Assembly (NCBI GenBank): GCA_021617435.1
Contig: JAJWCP010000090.1
Coordinates: 1-5,618 of the forward strand
Origin: Pseudomonadota bacterium
GTDB taxonomy: Bacteria; Pseudomonadota; Alphaproteobacteria; RF32; CAG-239
Length of the DNA stretch: 5,618 nt
Direction: 5' to 3'
The translations under genes and the position numbers were made by a program. The notes under the pieces are model-generated. The model worked only from the letters and a program-made list of their open reading frames with translations. It did no database searches and had not been told where the DNA came from. Of the stretch, positions 1 through 5,575 are shown in pieces (positions within the stretch are counted from its first letter, which is position 1; each line of letters opens with the position of its first letter).

Positions 1-8
1 CCTCTTCT

Positions 9-749
9 TTGTCACTCTCCGACTTGATCGGAGAGTCCAGGTTAAATAAAGTAGCTGATTTGTCCAACCTGGATTATCGGGTCAAGCCCGATAATGACAG
101 TGTTTACACCGGAAGAAGCATGGTGGAAATGCTTGGCGTTTTGGCTATTGTAGGCGTGCTGTCGGTCGGGGCGATTGCCGGCTATTCTAAGGCGATGATG
201 AAATATAAACTAAATCAGCACGCTCAGGCGGTTAATATGCTGATTAACAATGTACTTTCAATTAAAGATAAACTGGAGCATAGCGGCGACAACAGCACCT
301 ATTACAACCAACTGCTATATAAAATGAATCTGCTCCCTGATGGTATTGTCTATCAACGTAACGCTTATGATCCTACAACAGAATTAAGCGATATATGGTT
401 TAAAAACAAAATCGGAGTTGTTTGGTCAAAATCAAAATGGACCTATTCTGACGGCTCACAAAGACAAGATAATATCGGTGTAATAAAATTTGAATTCAAT
501 TCCACCGCTGACGGTGCCGAAGTCTGCCGAAACATCGTCATTGCCGCCAAAGAAAATTCCGCTGATTTAGCAGGATTAAGGACATCTAATAAAAATAGCG
601 GTTCATATTCACACACTGAAGTTATACAAGGCGATAAAGCTTGCAATAAATATGTAACCTGCCTGCGTGATTTAAGCTTAGACACCATATCAAAGCTCTG
701 CAACAACTGCAAAAGCGGCAGTTGTTCACTTGCCGTGATGTATAATTAA
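9..749 (+). CDS. Type IV pilin-like prepilin, start uncertain and possibly partial at the 5' end
   Basis: This is likely a type IV (pseudo)pilin, exported and anchored in the inner membrane before assembly into a pilus or secretion-like fibre. The key evidence is a class III prepilin signal: Gly35, then RSMV, then Glu40, giving cleavage after Gly35 with Glu at mature position +5. A hydrophobic helix follows at about residues 41-60 (MLGVLAIVGVLSVGAIAGYS). The rest is a polar globular domain with six cysteines (C173, C212, C218, C231, C234, C239), five of them in the last 35 residues, so disulfides are plausible. The start is doubtful. The coordinate used is a TTG without a clear ribosome site; the frame stays open to the window edge, and the first in-frame ATG (120) falls inside the pilin signal. 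A TTG at 60 is another option. The 34-residue leader is largely encoded by two palindromic repeats. The stop overlaps the convergent parE stop. The fold call is fairly secure; the specific role is unknown. Confidence 0.75.
   Translation: MSLSDLIGESRLNKVADLSNLDYRVKPDNDSVYTGRSMVEMLGVLAIVGVLSVGAIAGYSKAMMKYKLNQHAQAVNMLINNVLSIKDKLEHSGDNSTYYNQLLYKMNLLPDGIVYQRNAYDPTTELSDIWFKNKIGVVWSKSKWTYSDGSQRQDNIGVIKFEFNSTADGAEVCRNIVIAAKENSADLAGLRTSNKNSGSYSHTEVIQGDKACNKYVTCLRDLSLDTISKLCNNCKSGSCSLAVMYN
10..41 (-). repeat. 32-bp palindromic repeat element, copy 1
   Basis: The element has a conserved left flank TGTCA (10-14), stem arm CTCTCCGA (15-22), loop CTTGA (23-27), perfect complementary arm TCGGAGAG (28-35) and right flank TCCAGG (36-41). 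It aligns without gaps to the reverse complement of positions 68-99. Flanks and loop are identical in both copies while the stems differ by paired changes, as expected for a mobile or amplified palindromic family that keeps its fold. Similar short palindromes with a CTTGA loop are, from memory, common between genes in alphaproteobacteria. It is labelled minus only to mark its orientation opposite to copy 2. It sits inside the open frame of the pilin gene. Confidence 0.75.
68..99 (+). repeat. 32-bp palindromic repeat element, copy 2
   Basis: This is the inverted partner of the element at 10-41: CCTGGA (68-73), arm TTATCGGG (74-81), loop TCAAG (82-86), arm CCCGATAA (87-94), flank TGACA (95-99). 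The stem is a perfect 8 bp and extends by one A-T pair into the flanks. The inner flanks of the two copies also pair with each other (TCCAGGTT at 36-43 with AACCTGGA at 66-73), so the 90-bp pair can form either two small hairpins or one larger one. In the pilin frame this copy encodes about residues 20-31 (NLDYRVKPDNDS), immediately before the prepilin cleavage site. Confidence 0.75.
702..726 (-). terminator. Hairpin in the convergent overlap, candidate 3'-end structure for parE
   Basis: AACAACTGC (702-710) and GCAGTTGTT (718-726) form a perfect 9-bp stem with a 7-nt loop. It lies in the last codons of the pilin gene and, on the other strand, 20 nt beyond the parE stop codon. No T-run follows on either strand, so it is not a classical intrinsic terminator. 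It could stabilise the parE 3' end or act with Rho. No other hairpin was noted near these two convergent stops. Confidence 0.35.
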
Positions 750-2734
750 ATATCCAAATCATCAACAAATTTAGCGCGCTCAATAATAAACTTAAAGCGC
801 AATTCCGGATTTTTACCCATCAATTGTTCAACGCGGCGGCGTGTTTCAAACGCTTCTTCACGACCTTCTTCGGTATTGGTGCTCGGAATTTCAACCCTTA
901 ACAGCATACGGTTATTTTTATCCATGGTTGTTTCTTTCAACTGTTGCGCGCTCATCTCGCCCAAACCTTTAAAGCGGCTGATGTCCGGCTTTTGGTTACC
1001 CTTAACCACTTTATTTAAAATCTTGTCTTTTTCGGCATCGTCCAATGCGTAATAGTTTTTACCGCCGACCACAATTTTATAAAGCGGCGGAGTCGCAATA
1101 TATAAATGCCCGTTTTCAATCAGCTGAGGCATATGCTGATAAAAGAAAGTCATCAGCAAAGAAGTAATGTGCGCGCCGTCAACATCGGCATCGGTCATGA
1201 TAATTATTTTTTCATAGCGCAAATTTTCTTCTTTGTAGTTTTCTTTCACGCCGCAACCAAGAGCCTCAATCATATCTTTAATTTCTTGGTTTTGCGTAAT
1301 TTTTTCAAGCGACGCGCTGGCAACGTTTAAGATTTTACCGCGCAGAGGCAAAATTGCCTGCGTGATGCGGTCGCGCCCTTGCTTAGCGGAACCGCCTGCG
1401 GAATCTCCCTCTACAATAAAAATTTCCGTATTTTCGGCGGCGGCTTGCGAACAATCGGCAAGCTTTCCGGGAAGACGCAGCTTTTTGGTCGGAGTTTTGC
1501 GTAGCTGAACTTTTTCCTCTTTGCGTTTTTTTCTGAGTTCGGCGCGGTCAATAACATATTCAAGCAAAGCGGAAGCATTTTCCAAATCAGATGAAAGCCA
1601 GTGGTCAAATGAATCTTTAACCGCCTGCTCTACCAAACGGGTAGCCTTAACCGAGGTTAATTTATCTTTGGTTTGCCCCTGAAATTGCGGATCGGTAATA
1701 AATACTGAGAGCATAATCGCCGCATCGCTTAAAAAATCGTCGGCGGTAACATTGGCGGCTTTTTTAACATTAGCCATCTCGGCATATTCTTTTAAGCCTT
1801 TGAGCAACGCGTTTTTAAAACCGAGTTCATGTGTTCCGCCCTGCGGGGTTACCACTGTGTTGCAGTATGAATAACAAAATCCGTTCTGATCTTCCGGCCA
1901 TGTAATCGCCCACTCAACGCGCCCTTCATCATGCGCCAATTCCGAGTCGCCTGAAAACATGGTGCGGTTTACCGTCGCGCGGTTGCCGATTTGATAATTT
2001 AAAAAGTCACGCAAGCCGTTCGGAAAATTAAGCTCCGCTTCTAAGGGAGTGGCGTCGCCTTCATGAATAAGCTCCGGCGCGCATTTCCAAAAAATACGAA
2101 TACCCTTAAACAAAAATGCCTTTGAACGCGCCATCCGATAAATTCGGTTCGGCTCAAACTGAGAACTGCCGTTAAAAATCTCAGAATCCGGTTTAAAAGT
2201 AATGCTGGTGCCGCGCCGATTCGGTGCATTTCCGACAAGCTCTAACGCGGTTTGCGGACGCCCTTTTGAATAAACCTGCCGATAAAGTTTTTTATCACGC
2301 GCGATTTCAACCACCAAATTTTCAGATAAAGCATTAACCACCGAAAGCCCCACACCGTGCAAACCGCCTGAAACTTTGTAAACGCTGTTTGAAAATTTAC
2401 CGCCGGAGTGTAAAGTGGTCATAATAACTTCAAGCGCTGATTTTCCAGGATATTTAGGGTGCTCGTCAACCGGAATACCGCGCCCGTTATCGGCAATGGT
2501 AACTGAGTTATCGGCATTTAAACACACGTCAATACGGTTGGCATACCCTGCCACCGCCTCGTCCATAGAGTTATCCAAAATCTCCGCCACCAAGTGGTGC
2601 AAAGCGGTTTCATCAGTGCCGCCGATATACATTCCGGGGCGGTGACGAACCGGTTCAAGCCCTTCCAAAACCTCAATATCTTGAGCTGAATATTCTGTTT
2701 TTACCGGTGTGGTGGTTTCAAATAAATCTGACAT
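746..2734 (-). CDS. parE: DNA topoisomerase IV subunit B (ParE)
   Basis: This is the ATPase subunit of topoisomerase IV, which pairs with ParC to decatenate and relax chromosomal DNA in the cytoplasm. At 662 residues it has the usual ParE length and lacks the extra C-terminal insert of longer GyrB proteins. The GHKL ATPase domain shows catalytic Glu51 and Asn55 (EILDN), DNGRGIP at 82-88 and GGLHGVG at 123-129. The transducer has TPQGGTHE near 296-303 and the ATP-sensing QTK at 354-356. The TOPRIM domain has EGDSAGG at 442-448, PLRGKILNV near 463-471 and the metal-binding DADVDG at 515-520. A conserved RFKGLGEM follows at 587-594. RPGMYIGGTDE near 33-43 is typical of alphaproteobacterial ParE rather than GyrB. 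The ATG at 2734 is supported by AGAGGG (rc of 2739-2744) four bases upstream. It is divergent from rpsB and overlaps the pilin stop by 4 bp. All motifs checked are intact. Confidence 0.96.
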   Translation of the reverse strand: MSDLFETTTPVKTEYSAQDIEVLEGLEPVRHRPGMYIGGTDETALHHLVAEILDNSMDEAVAGYANRIDVCLNADNSVTIADNGRGIPVDEHPKYPGKSALEVIMTTLHSGGKFSNSVYKVSGGLHGVGLSVVNALSENLVVEIARDKKLYRQVYSKGRPQTALELVGNAPNRRGTSITFKPDSEIFNGSSQFEPNRIYRMARSKAFLFKGIRIFWKCAPELIHEGDATPLEAELNFPNGLRDFLNYQIGNRATVNRTMFSGDSELAHDEGRVEWAITWPEDQNGFCYSYCNTVVTPQGGTHELGFKNALLKGLKEYAEMANVKKAANVTADDFLSDAAIMLSVFITDPQFQGQTKDKLTSVKATRLVEQAVKDSFDHWLSSDLENASALLEYVIDRAELRKKRKEEKVQLRKTPTKKLRLPGKLADCSQAAAENTEIFIVEGDSAGGSAKQGRDRITQAILPLRGKILNVASASLEKITQNQEIKDMIEALGCGVKENYKEENLRYEKIIIMTDADVDGAHITSLLMTFFYQHMPQLIENGHLYIATPPLYKIVVGGKNYYALDDAEKDKILNKVVKGNQKPDISRFKGLGEMSAQQLKETTMDKNNRMLLRVEIPSTNTEEGREEAFETRRRVEQLMGKNPELRFKFIIERAKFVDDLDI

Positions 2735-2764
2735 TTTTCCCTCTGCTGTTTTTTTATGAGCTGT

Positions 2765-2793
2765 AACTTACCTGCTTTTTACGCGATTCTCAA
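2765..2793 (-). promoter_or_regulatory. Candidate parE promoter
   Basis: On the minus strand, TTGAGA (rc of 2788-2793) is separated by exactly 17 bp from TAAGTT (rc of 2765-2770), about 30 bases upstream of the parE start. The -35 box matches the sigma-70 consensus well but the -10 box is weak. Other AT-rich matches further upstream are possible, so this is a suggestion only. Confidence 0.3.
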
Positions 2794-2846
2794 GCACAAA
2801 AGGCAAAAAATAAACATTATTTTAACTTCATATCTCAAAAAAACGC

Positions 2847-2873
2847 TTGCAAATTTATAGATTTATGTTAAAT
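2847..2873 (+). promoter_or_regulatory. Candidate rpsB-tsf promoter
   Basis: TTGCAA (2847-2852) lies 15 bp before TTAAAT (2868-2873), with TAAATA at 16 bp spacing as an overlapping alternative. A GC-rich CGCGCG tract (2877-2882) follows at once, resembling the discriminator of stringently controlled ribosomal promoters. A perfect TATAAT at 2903-2908 is a rival -10 box, but no -35 match is visible 16-18 bp ahead of it. It would start transcription near 2915, just at the leader hairpin. The transcript would carry a leader of about 90-120 nt. Confidence 0.4.
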
Positions 2874-2914
2874 ATACGCGCGAGGTCGCGATGGTGCGGC
2901 CTTATAATTTCACA

Positions 2915-2972
2915 CGCAGACAGGCGGAATATTTTTTATTTCGCTCCGGTGCTTAACAAGCCAGCGTCTGCG
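2915..2972 (+). promoter_or_regulatory. Possible structured rpsB leader (S2 autoregulatory candidate)
   Basis: CGCAGAC (2915-2921) pairs perfectly with GTCTGCG (2966-2972). GGC (2923-2925) can pair with GCC (2960-2962), or alternatively GCTT/AAGC (2951-2954 with 2958-2961) forms a small inner hairpin. CCGGT (2946-2950) can pair with ACCGG (2981-2985), a crossing pairing that could make a pseudoknot close to the ribosome site at 2989-2995. S2 is known to repress its own operon through the rpsB leader in enterobacteria; extending that to this leader is inference. No alignment was available to test covariation. Confidence 0.4.
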
Positions 2973-3002
2973 GAGGTTTAACCGGAAAAGAAGGATTAAA
3001 AA

Positions 3003-3803
3003 ATGACTCTTCCTACATTTACTATACGTCAGCTCGTTGAAGCCGGCGTTCACTTCGGACATCACGCCCGCCGTTGGAACCCGCAAATGGCTCCTTACAT
3101 CTATGGCAAAAAAGATAATATTCATATTATTGATTTGCAAAAGACTTACCCAATGCTTTACACGGCTTTAAACGCTGTTCGTGAAGTTGCCGCAAACGGT
3201 GGTAAAGTTTTGTTCGTTGCTACTAAAAAACAGGCTCAAGATATCGTTAAAGAAAACGCTGAAAGATGCGGTCAGTATTACATCAACCATCGTTGGTTGG
3301 GTGGTACTCTTACCAACTGGAAGACTGTTTGCAAGTCAATCAACCGCTTGGTAAAATTAAACGATATGTTTGCCAATAACACCACTGAAGGCTACACCAA
3401 AAAAGAACTCTTGAACTTGAAAAAAGAACAAGAAAAACTCGCCATGTCATTAAACGGTATTATGAACATGGGCGGTCAGCCGGATATGCTGTTTGTTATT
3501 GACACGCCTCGTGAATCTCTGGCTATTAAAGAAGCCAAAAAGCTCGGCATTCCGGTAATCGGTATCACCGATACCAACGCCAACCCGAATGATGTTGACT
3601 ACCCTGTTCCGGGTAACGATGACGCCATTCGCGCTATTTCGCTTTACTGCGAGTTGGTTTCTGCCGCTATTTTAGACGGTATGCAGGCTGAAATTGCCGC
3701 TCACGGCGTTAAAGTTGAAGAAGCTGAAGAACAGGCTGAAGAAAAACCGGCTAGAAAAAGAGCTCCTAAAAAAGCTAAAGAAGAAGCTCCGGCTGCTGAA
3801 TAA
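3003..3803 (+). CDS. rpsB: 30S ribosomal protein S2
   Basis: S2 is a late-assembling protein of the small ribosomal subunit that helps hold S1 and shape the platform near the mRNA exit. The protein is 266 residues, a little longer than the common 240-255. Conserved family blocks are visible in order: GVHFGHHARRWNP (15-27), MAPYIYG (29-35), NHRWLGGTLTNWKT (95-108), the coiled-coil segment around 110-155, and PDMLFVIDTPRESLAIKEAKKLGIPVI (160-186, quoted in part) ending in GNDDAIRAISLYC (204-216). Residues from about 235 form a lineage-type tail, first acidic (EEAEEQAEE) and then Lys/Arg/Ala-rich, likely flexible. The ATG start has AGAAGGA (2989-2995) seven bases upstream. It is the first gene of a two-gene rpsB-tsf transcription unit. 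Confidence 0.97.
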   Translation: MTLPTFTIRQLVEAGVHFGHHARRWNPQMAPYIYGKKDNIHIIDLQKTYPMLYTALNAVREVAANGGKVLFVATKKQAQDIVKENAERCGQYYINHRWLGGTLTNWKTVCKSINRLVKLNDMFANNTTEGYTKKELLNLKKEQEKLAMSLNGIMNMGGQPDMLFVIDTPRESLAIKEAKKLGIPVIGITDTNANPNDVDYPVPGNDDAIRAISLYCELVSAAILDGMQAEIAAHGVKVEEAEEQAEEKPARKRAPKKAKEEAPAAE

Positions 3804-3825
3804 GCAATCGGAAATATCCTAAACA

Positions 3826-3850
3826 GGGCGGCGACTCAAATCTGCCGCCC
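3826..3850 (+). promoter_or_regulatory. GC-rich hairpin between rpsB and tsf
   Basis: GGGCGGC (3826-3832) pairs with GCCGCCC (3844-3850) around an 11-nt loop in the 80-base gap between the two genes. The following bases, GTATCTTAAAAA, contain no strong T-run, so full termination is unlikely. An attenuator, RNA processing site or 3'-end stabiliser setting the S2:EF-Ts ratio is the plausible role. The tsf ribosome site follows 20 bases later. Confidence 0.55.
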
Positions 3851-3883
3851 GTATCTTAAAAATCATTACAAGAGGAATAAACA

Positions 3884-4810
3884 ATGGCAGAAATTACAGC
3901 CGCTATGGTTAAAGAATTAAGAGAAAGCACCAGCGCAGGTATGCTTGACTGCAAAAAGGCTTTGGTTGAAACAAACGGAAACATGGAACAAGCCGTTGAC
4001 TGGTTGCGCAAAAAAGGTTTGGCTTCCGCTGCTAAAAAAGCCAGCCGTATCGCTGCCGAAGGTTTGGTTTCGGTTGCTGTTGATGGTAACAAAGGCGCCG
4101 TAGTTGAGGTTAACTCCGAAACTGACTTCGTCGCCAAAAATGAACTTTTTCAAGAATATGTTGAAGACGCCGCCAAAGTTGCTTTGCGTTGCCACGGCGA
4201 AGTTTGCGACATGAAAAACTTCAACTGCCCGAAATGCGGCAAAACTTTTGAAGAACGTTTAACTGATATGATTGCCAAAATCGGCGAGAATATGAATTTA
4301 AGACGCGCCAAAGTTTTGGAAGTAAACAACGGTGTTGTTGCATCTTATGTTCACAGCGCACTGCGTCCGAATTTAGGTCGCATCGGCGTTTTGGTTGCCT
4401 TAGAATCAACTGCCGACAAAGAAAAATTAAAAGAACTCGGCAAGCACATTGCTATGCATATTGCCGCATCTGCTCCGTTGTTCTTAGACATCGCTCATGT
4501 TGATCCGGCAGCCGTTGCTCATGAAAAGAGCATTTTTGCCGAGCAAGCAAAAGCTTCGGGAAAACCTGAAAACATCATTGAAAAAATGGTTGAAGGCCGT
4601 ATTCGCAAATACTATGAAGAAGTTGTATTGGAAGAACAGGCTTATATTATGGATCCCGATAAAAAAGTTAAACAGGTTATTGCCGATGCCGCTAAAGAAC
4701 TTGGCGCCGACATCAAATTAACTGATTACGTTTGCTTCAAACTCGGTGAAGGCTTGCAGAAAAAAGATGAAGACTTTGCCGCAGAAGTTGCCGCGCAGCT
4801 TAACAAATAA
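3884..4810 (+). CDS. tsf: Translation elongation factor Ts
   Basis: EF-Ts is the cytoplasmic nucleotide-exchange factor that releases GDP from EF-Tu. The 308-residue length is normal for alphaproteobacteria. The N-terminal UBA-like domain (about 1-56) has VKELRESTSAGMLDCKKAL (9-27). The core has the EF-Tu-contacting TDFV (80-83) in VNSETDFVAKN, then IGENMNLRR (133-141), MHIAAS (191-196), and the C-terminal GKPENIIEKMVEGRIRKYYEE block (226-246, shown in part by its key residues). An odd segment lies between the two core halves: Cys103, His104, Cys108, Cys115 and Cys118 in the pattern C-x4-C-x6-C-x2-C, ending CPKCGKTFEERL, where relatives usually have a cysteine-poor linker. It could be a zinc knuckle; this is inference. 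The start is set by AGAGGA (3871-3876), seven bases before the ATG. The gene ends shortly before a strong terminator, and no pyrH or frr follows. Confidence 0.97.
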   Translation: MAEITAAMVKELRESTSAGMLDCKKALVETNGNMEQAVDWLRKKGLASAAKKASRIAAEGLVSVAVDGNKGAVVEVNSETDFVAKNELFQEYVEDAAKVALRCHGEVCDMKNFNCPKCGKTFEERLTDMIAKIGENMNLRRAKVLEVNNGVVASYVHSALRPNLGRIGVLVALESTADKEKLKELGKHIAMHIAASAPLFLDIAHVDPAAVAHEKSIFAEQAKASGKPENIIEKMVEGRIRKYYEEVVLEEQAYIMDPDKKVKQVIADAAKELGADIKLTDYVCFKLGEGLQKKDEDFAAEVAAQLNK

Positions 4811-4830
4811 GCTTAACGCTTTAACTTTTA

Positions 4831-4857
4831 AGAGCCGGATTTCCTCCGGCTCTTTTT
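4831..4857 (+). terminator. Intrinsic terminator of rpsB-tsf
   Basis: AGAGCCGGA (4831-4839) pairs perfectly with TCCGGCTCT (4845-4853) around the loop TTTCC, followed by TTTT and then an AT-rich tract. It starts 20 bases after the tsf stop and closes the two-gene unit. Confidence 0.92.
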
Positions 4858-4875
4858 ATTATAAATTTAGCCATT

Positions 4876-5144
4876 AGGAAATAAAAATAATAGAAATACA
4901 GGGCAAATACAATACCGCAAAAGTTTTACGGAAGTGATGGATAACACTTCGCAACAGCAAATTAAAACTTTGTGCGATCAAGAATTTGTCAAAGGCAGTA
5001 AAATTCGCATTATGCCTGATGGCCTATAAAAGTATGGAAGATATTGTAAACAATATTCAACCGACCTCCGATATAGTCAAAGTAATAAAACCGATTTATA
5101 ACTTCAAAGCCGGTAAAACAACTGATTTCAGAAAGACCAAATAG
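4876..5144 (+). pseudogene. rtcB: Remnant of rtcB (RNA-splicing ligase RtcB, short form) with an internal deletion
   Basis: RtcB joins RNA 3'-phosphate or 2',3'-cyclic phosphate ends to 5'-OH ends in a Mn- and GTP-dependent reaction. Here only its two ends remain. From 4890, codons give IEIQGKYNTAKV, the usual RtcB N-terminus. One base is missing in the T-run at 4924-4927, after which the frame shifts to FTEVMDN (from ACG at 4928) and runs to KGSKIRIMPDG (about 4988-5023). The next residues in an intact RtcB would be the HAGAGC region and the whole catalytic middle. Instead the sequence jumps at about 5020-5024 into a different frame, AYKSMEDIVNNI (5022 on) through VIKPIYNFKAGK, the RtcB C-terminal end, stopping at TAG 5142-5144. 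The expected start reads ATA (4887-4889) behind a surviving AGGAA (4876-4880). About 300 of the roughly 380-400 codons are gone, including the metal-binding Cys/His residues and the guanylylated His, so it cannot be an active ligase. Confidence 0.85.
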
Positions 5145-5180
5145 TTGCAAAAATACGGCGCTCCGCGCTCGTTTAACGAG

Positions 5181-5534
5181 ATGCTGTTAGAGCGGCATTT
5201 GTGCATTTGCCCATCGCACTTAAAATACGGAGTGACGATAATTAGGATGTCTCACTCAAAGTCCTCTCCGGTCTGCGACCGTCTGTTCAAACCAGGACAA
5301 GAGGAGCGCTTGCTAATCTTGTCTAAAGATGGAGAGAGCAATTTCTTCGGCAACGGAGAATTGTGTAAACTGCTCCAGGGTGAGAATACAGGGCGCAAGA
5401 CCGAGCAAGGTTACCCAATATTCAGCCACTTCGGTGGTTGGATTGGAGGAAACCTGCCGCAAAGCGGTTTCTGGGGTGGCTATGCTGACCAGAACGAAGT
5501 GCTTGACTACGTGGTGAGCTTTTTCGCCGAGTAA
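5181..5534 (+). CDS. Hypothetical protein, not recognised
   Basis: I do not recognise this protein. From the ATG at 5181 it has 117 residues; from the ATG at 5247 it has 95 (MSHSKSSPVCDRLF...). The frame is open back to the TAG at 5142 that ends the rtcB remnant, so a TTG at 5145 is also possible. None of the starts has a strong ribosome site; ATTAGG directly abuts the ATG at 5247. There is no signal peptide or membrane helix. The C-terminal half is rich in Gly, Trp and Phe (HFGGWIGGNLPQSGFWGGY) and ends DYVVSFFAE, suggesting a small folded soluble domain. By hand count the 5247-5534 part is about 51% GC and prefers GAG over GAA (6 to 2), unlike tsf, which strongly prefers GAA. That hints at foreign origin or weak selection. 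A good intrinsic terminator directly follows, which favours a real transcribed gene. It might alternatively be a relic of a longer gene. Confidence 0.5.
   Translation: MLLERHLCICPSHLKYGVTIIRMSHSKSSPVCDRLFKPGQEERLLILSKDGESNFFGNGELCKLLQGENTGRKTEQGYPIFSHFGGWIGGNLPQSGFWGGYADQNEVLDYVVSFFAE
5199..5226 (+). promoter_or_regulatory. Candidate promoter before the orphan ORF
   Basis: TTGTGC (5199-5204) is followed after 16 bp by TAAAAT (5221-5226), a 5-of-6 match to the -10 consensus. Transcription would begin near 5233, just ahead of the in-frame ATG at 5247, and would exclude the upstream ATG at 5181. The -35 match is only moderate. Confidence 0.3.
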
Positions 5535-5550
5535 TCAAGTTAACAATAGA

Positions 5551-5575
5551 AGGGGTGCCGATGGCATCCCTTTTT
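5551..5575 (+). terminator. Intrinsic terminator after the orphan ORF
   Basis: AGGGGTGCC (5551-5559) pairs with GGCATCCCT (5563-5571) with one G-T wobble and a 3-nt GAT loop, followed by a T-rich tract (TTTTTCTTT at 5571-5579). It begins 16 bases after the stop at 5534. The remaining 5580-5618 is AT-rich and shows nothing further. Confidence 0.88.

Noticed and set aside
1106..1330. Open frames on the plus strand inside parE (also 2415-2645)
   Set aside because: They are antisense to conserved TOPRIM and ATPase coding sequence, which explains the lack of stops.
2877..2890. CGCGA-GG-TCGCG palindrome as a regulator-binding site
   Set aside because: It is short and GC-biased, and is equally explained as a GC-rich discriminator after the rpsB promoter.
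2903..2908. Perfect TATAAT as the main rpsB -10 box
   Set aside because: No -35 match lies 16-18 bp upstream and no TG extension precedes it. It is kept only as an alternative in the promoter entry.
3856..4195. Long open frames on the strand opposite tsf
   Set aside because: They lie wholly antisense to a well-conserved gene, lack ribosome sites and show no recognisable protein features.
4923..4937. Programmed frameshift in rtcB
   Set aside because: The remnant also lacks a start codon and its catalytic core, so decay is the simpler reading.
5142..5144. TAG between the rtcB C-terminal piece and the orphan ORF as a recoded (read-through) codon
   Set aside because: The upstream part is already broken by a lost start, a frameshift and a deletion, and RtcB proteins normally end near this point. 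Ordinary stop use explains it.
5168..5180. Palindrome CTCGTT-T-AACGAG as an operator or attachment site
   Set aside because: It is only 6 bp per arm, no second copy was seen, and there is no integrase or regulator nearby.
5329..5517. Alternative +1 frame inside the orphan ORF
   Set aside because: It is shorter, without a ribosome site, and lies wholly within the longer frame that ends just before the terminator.
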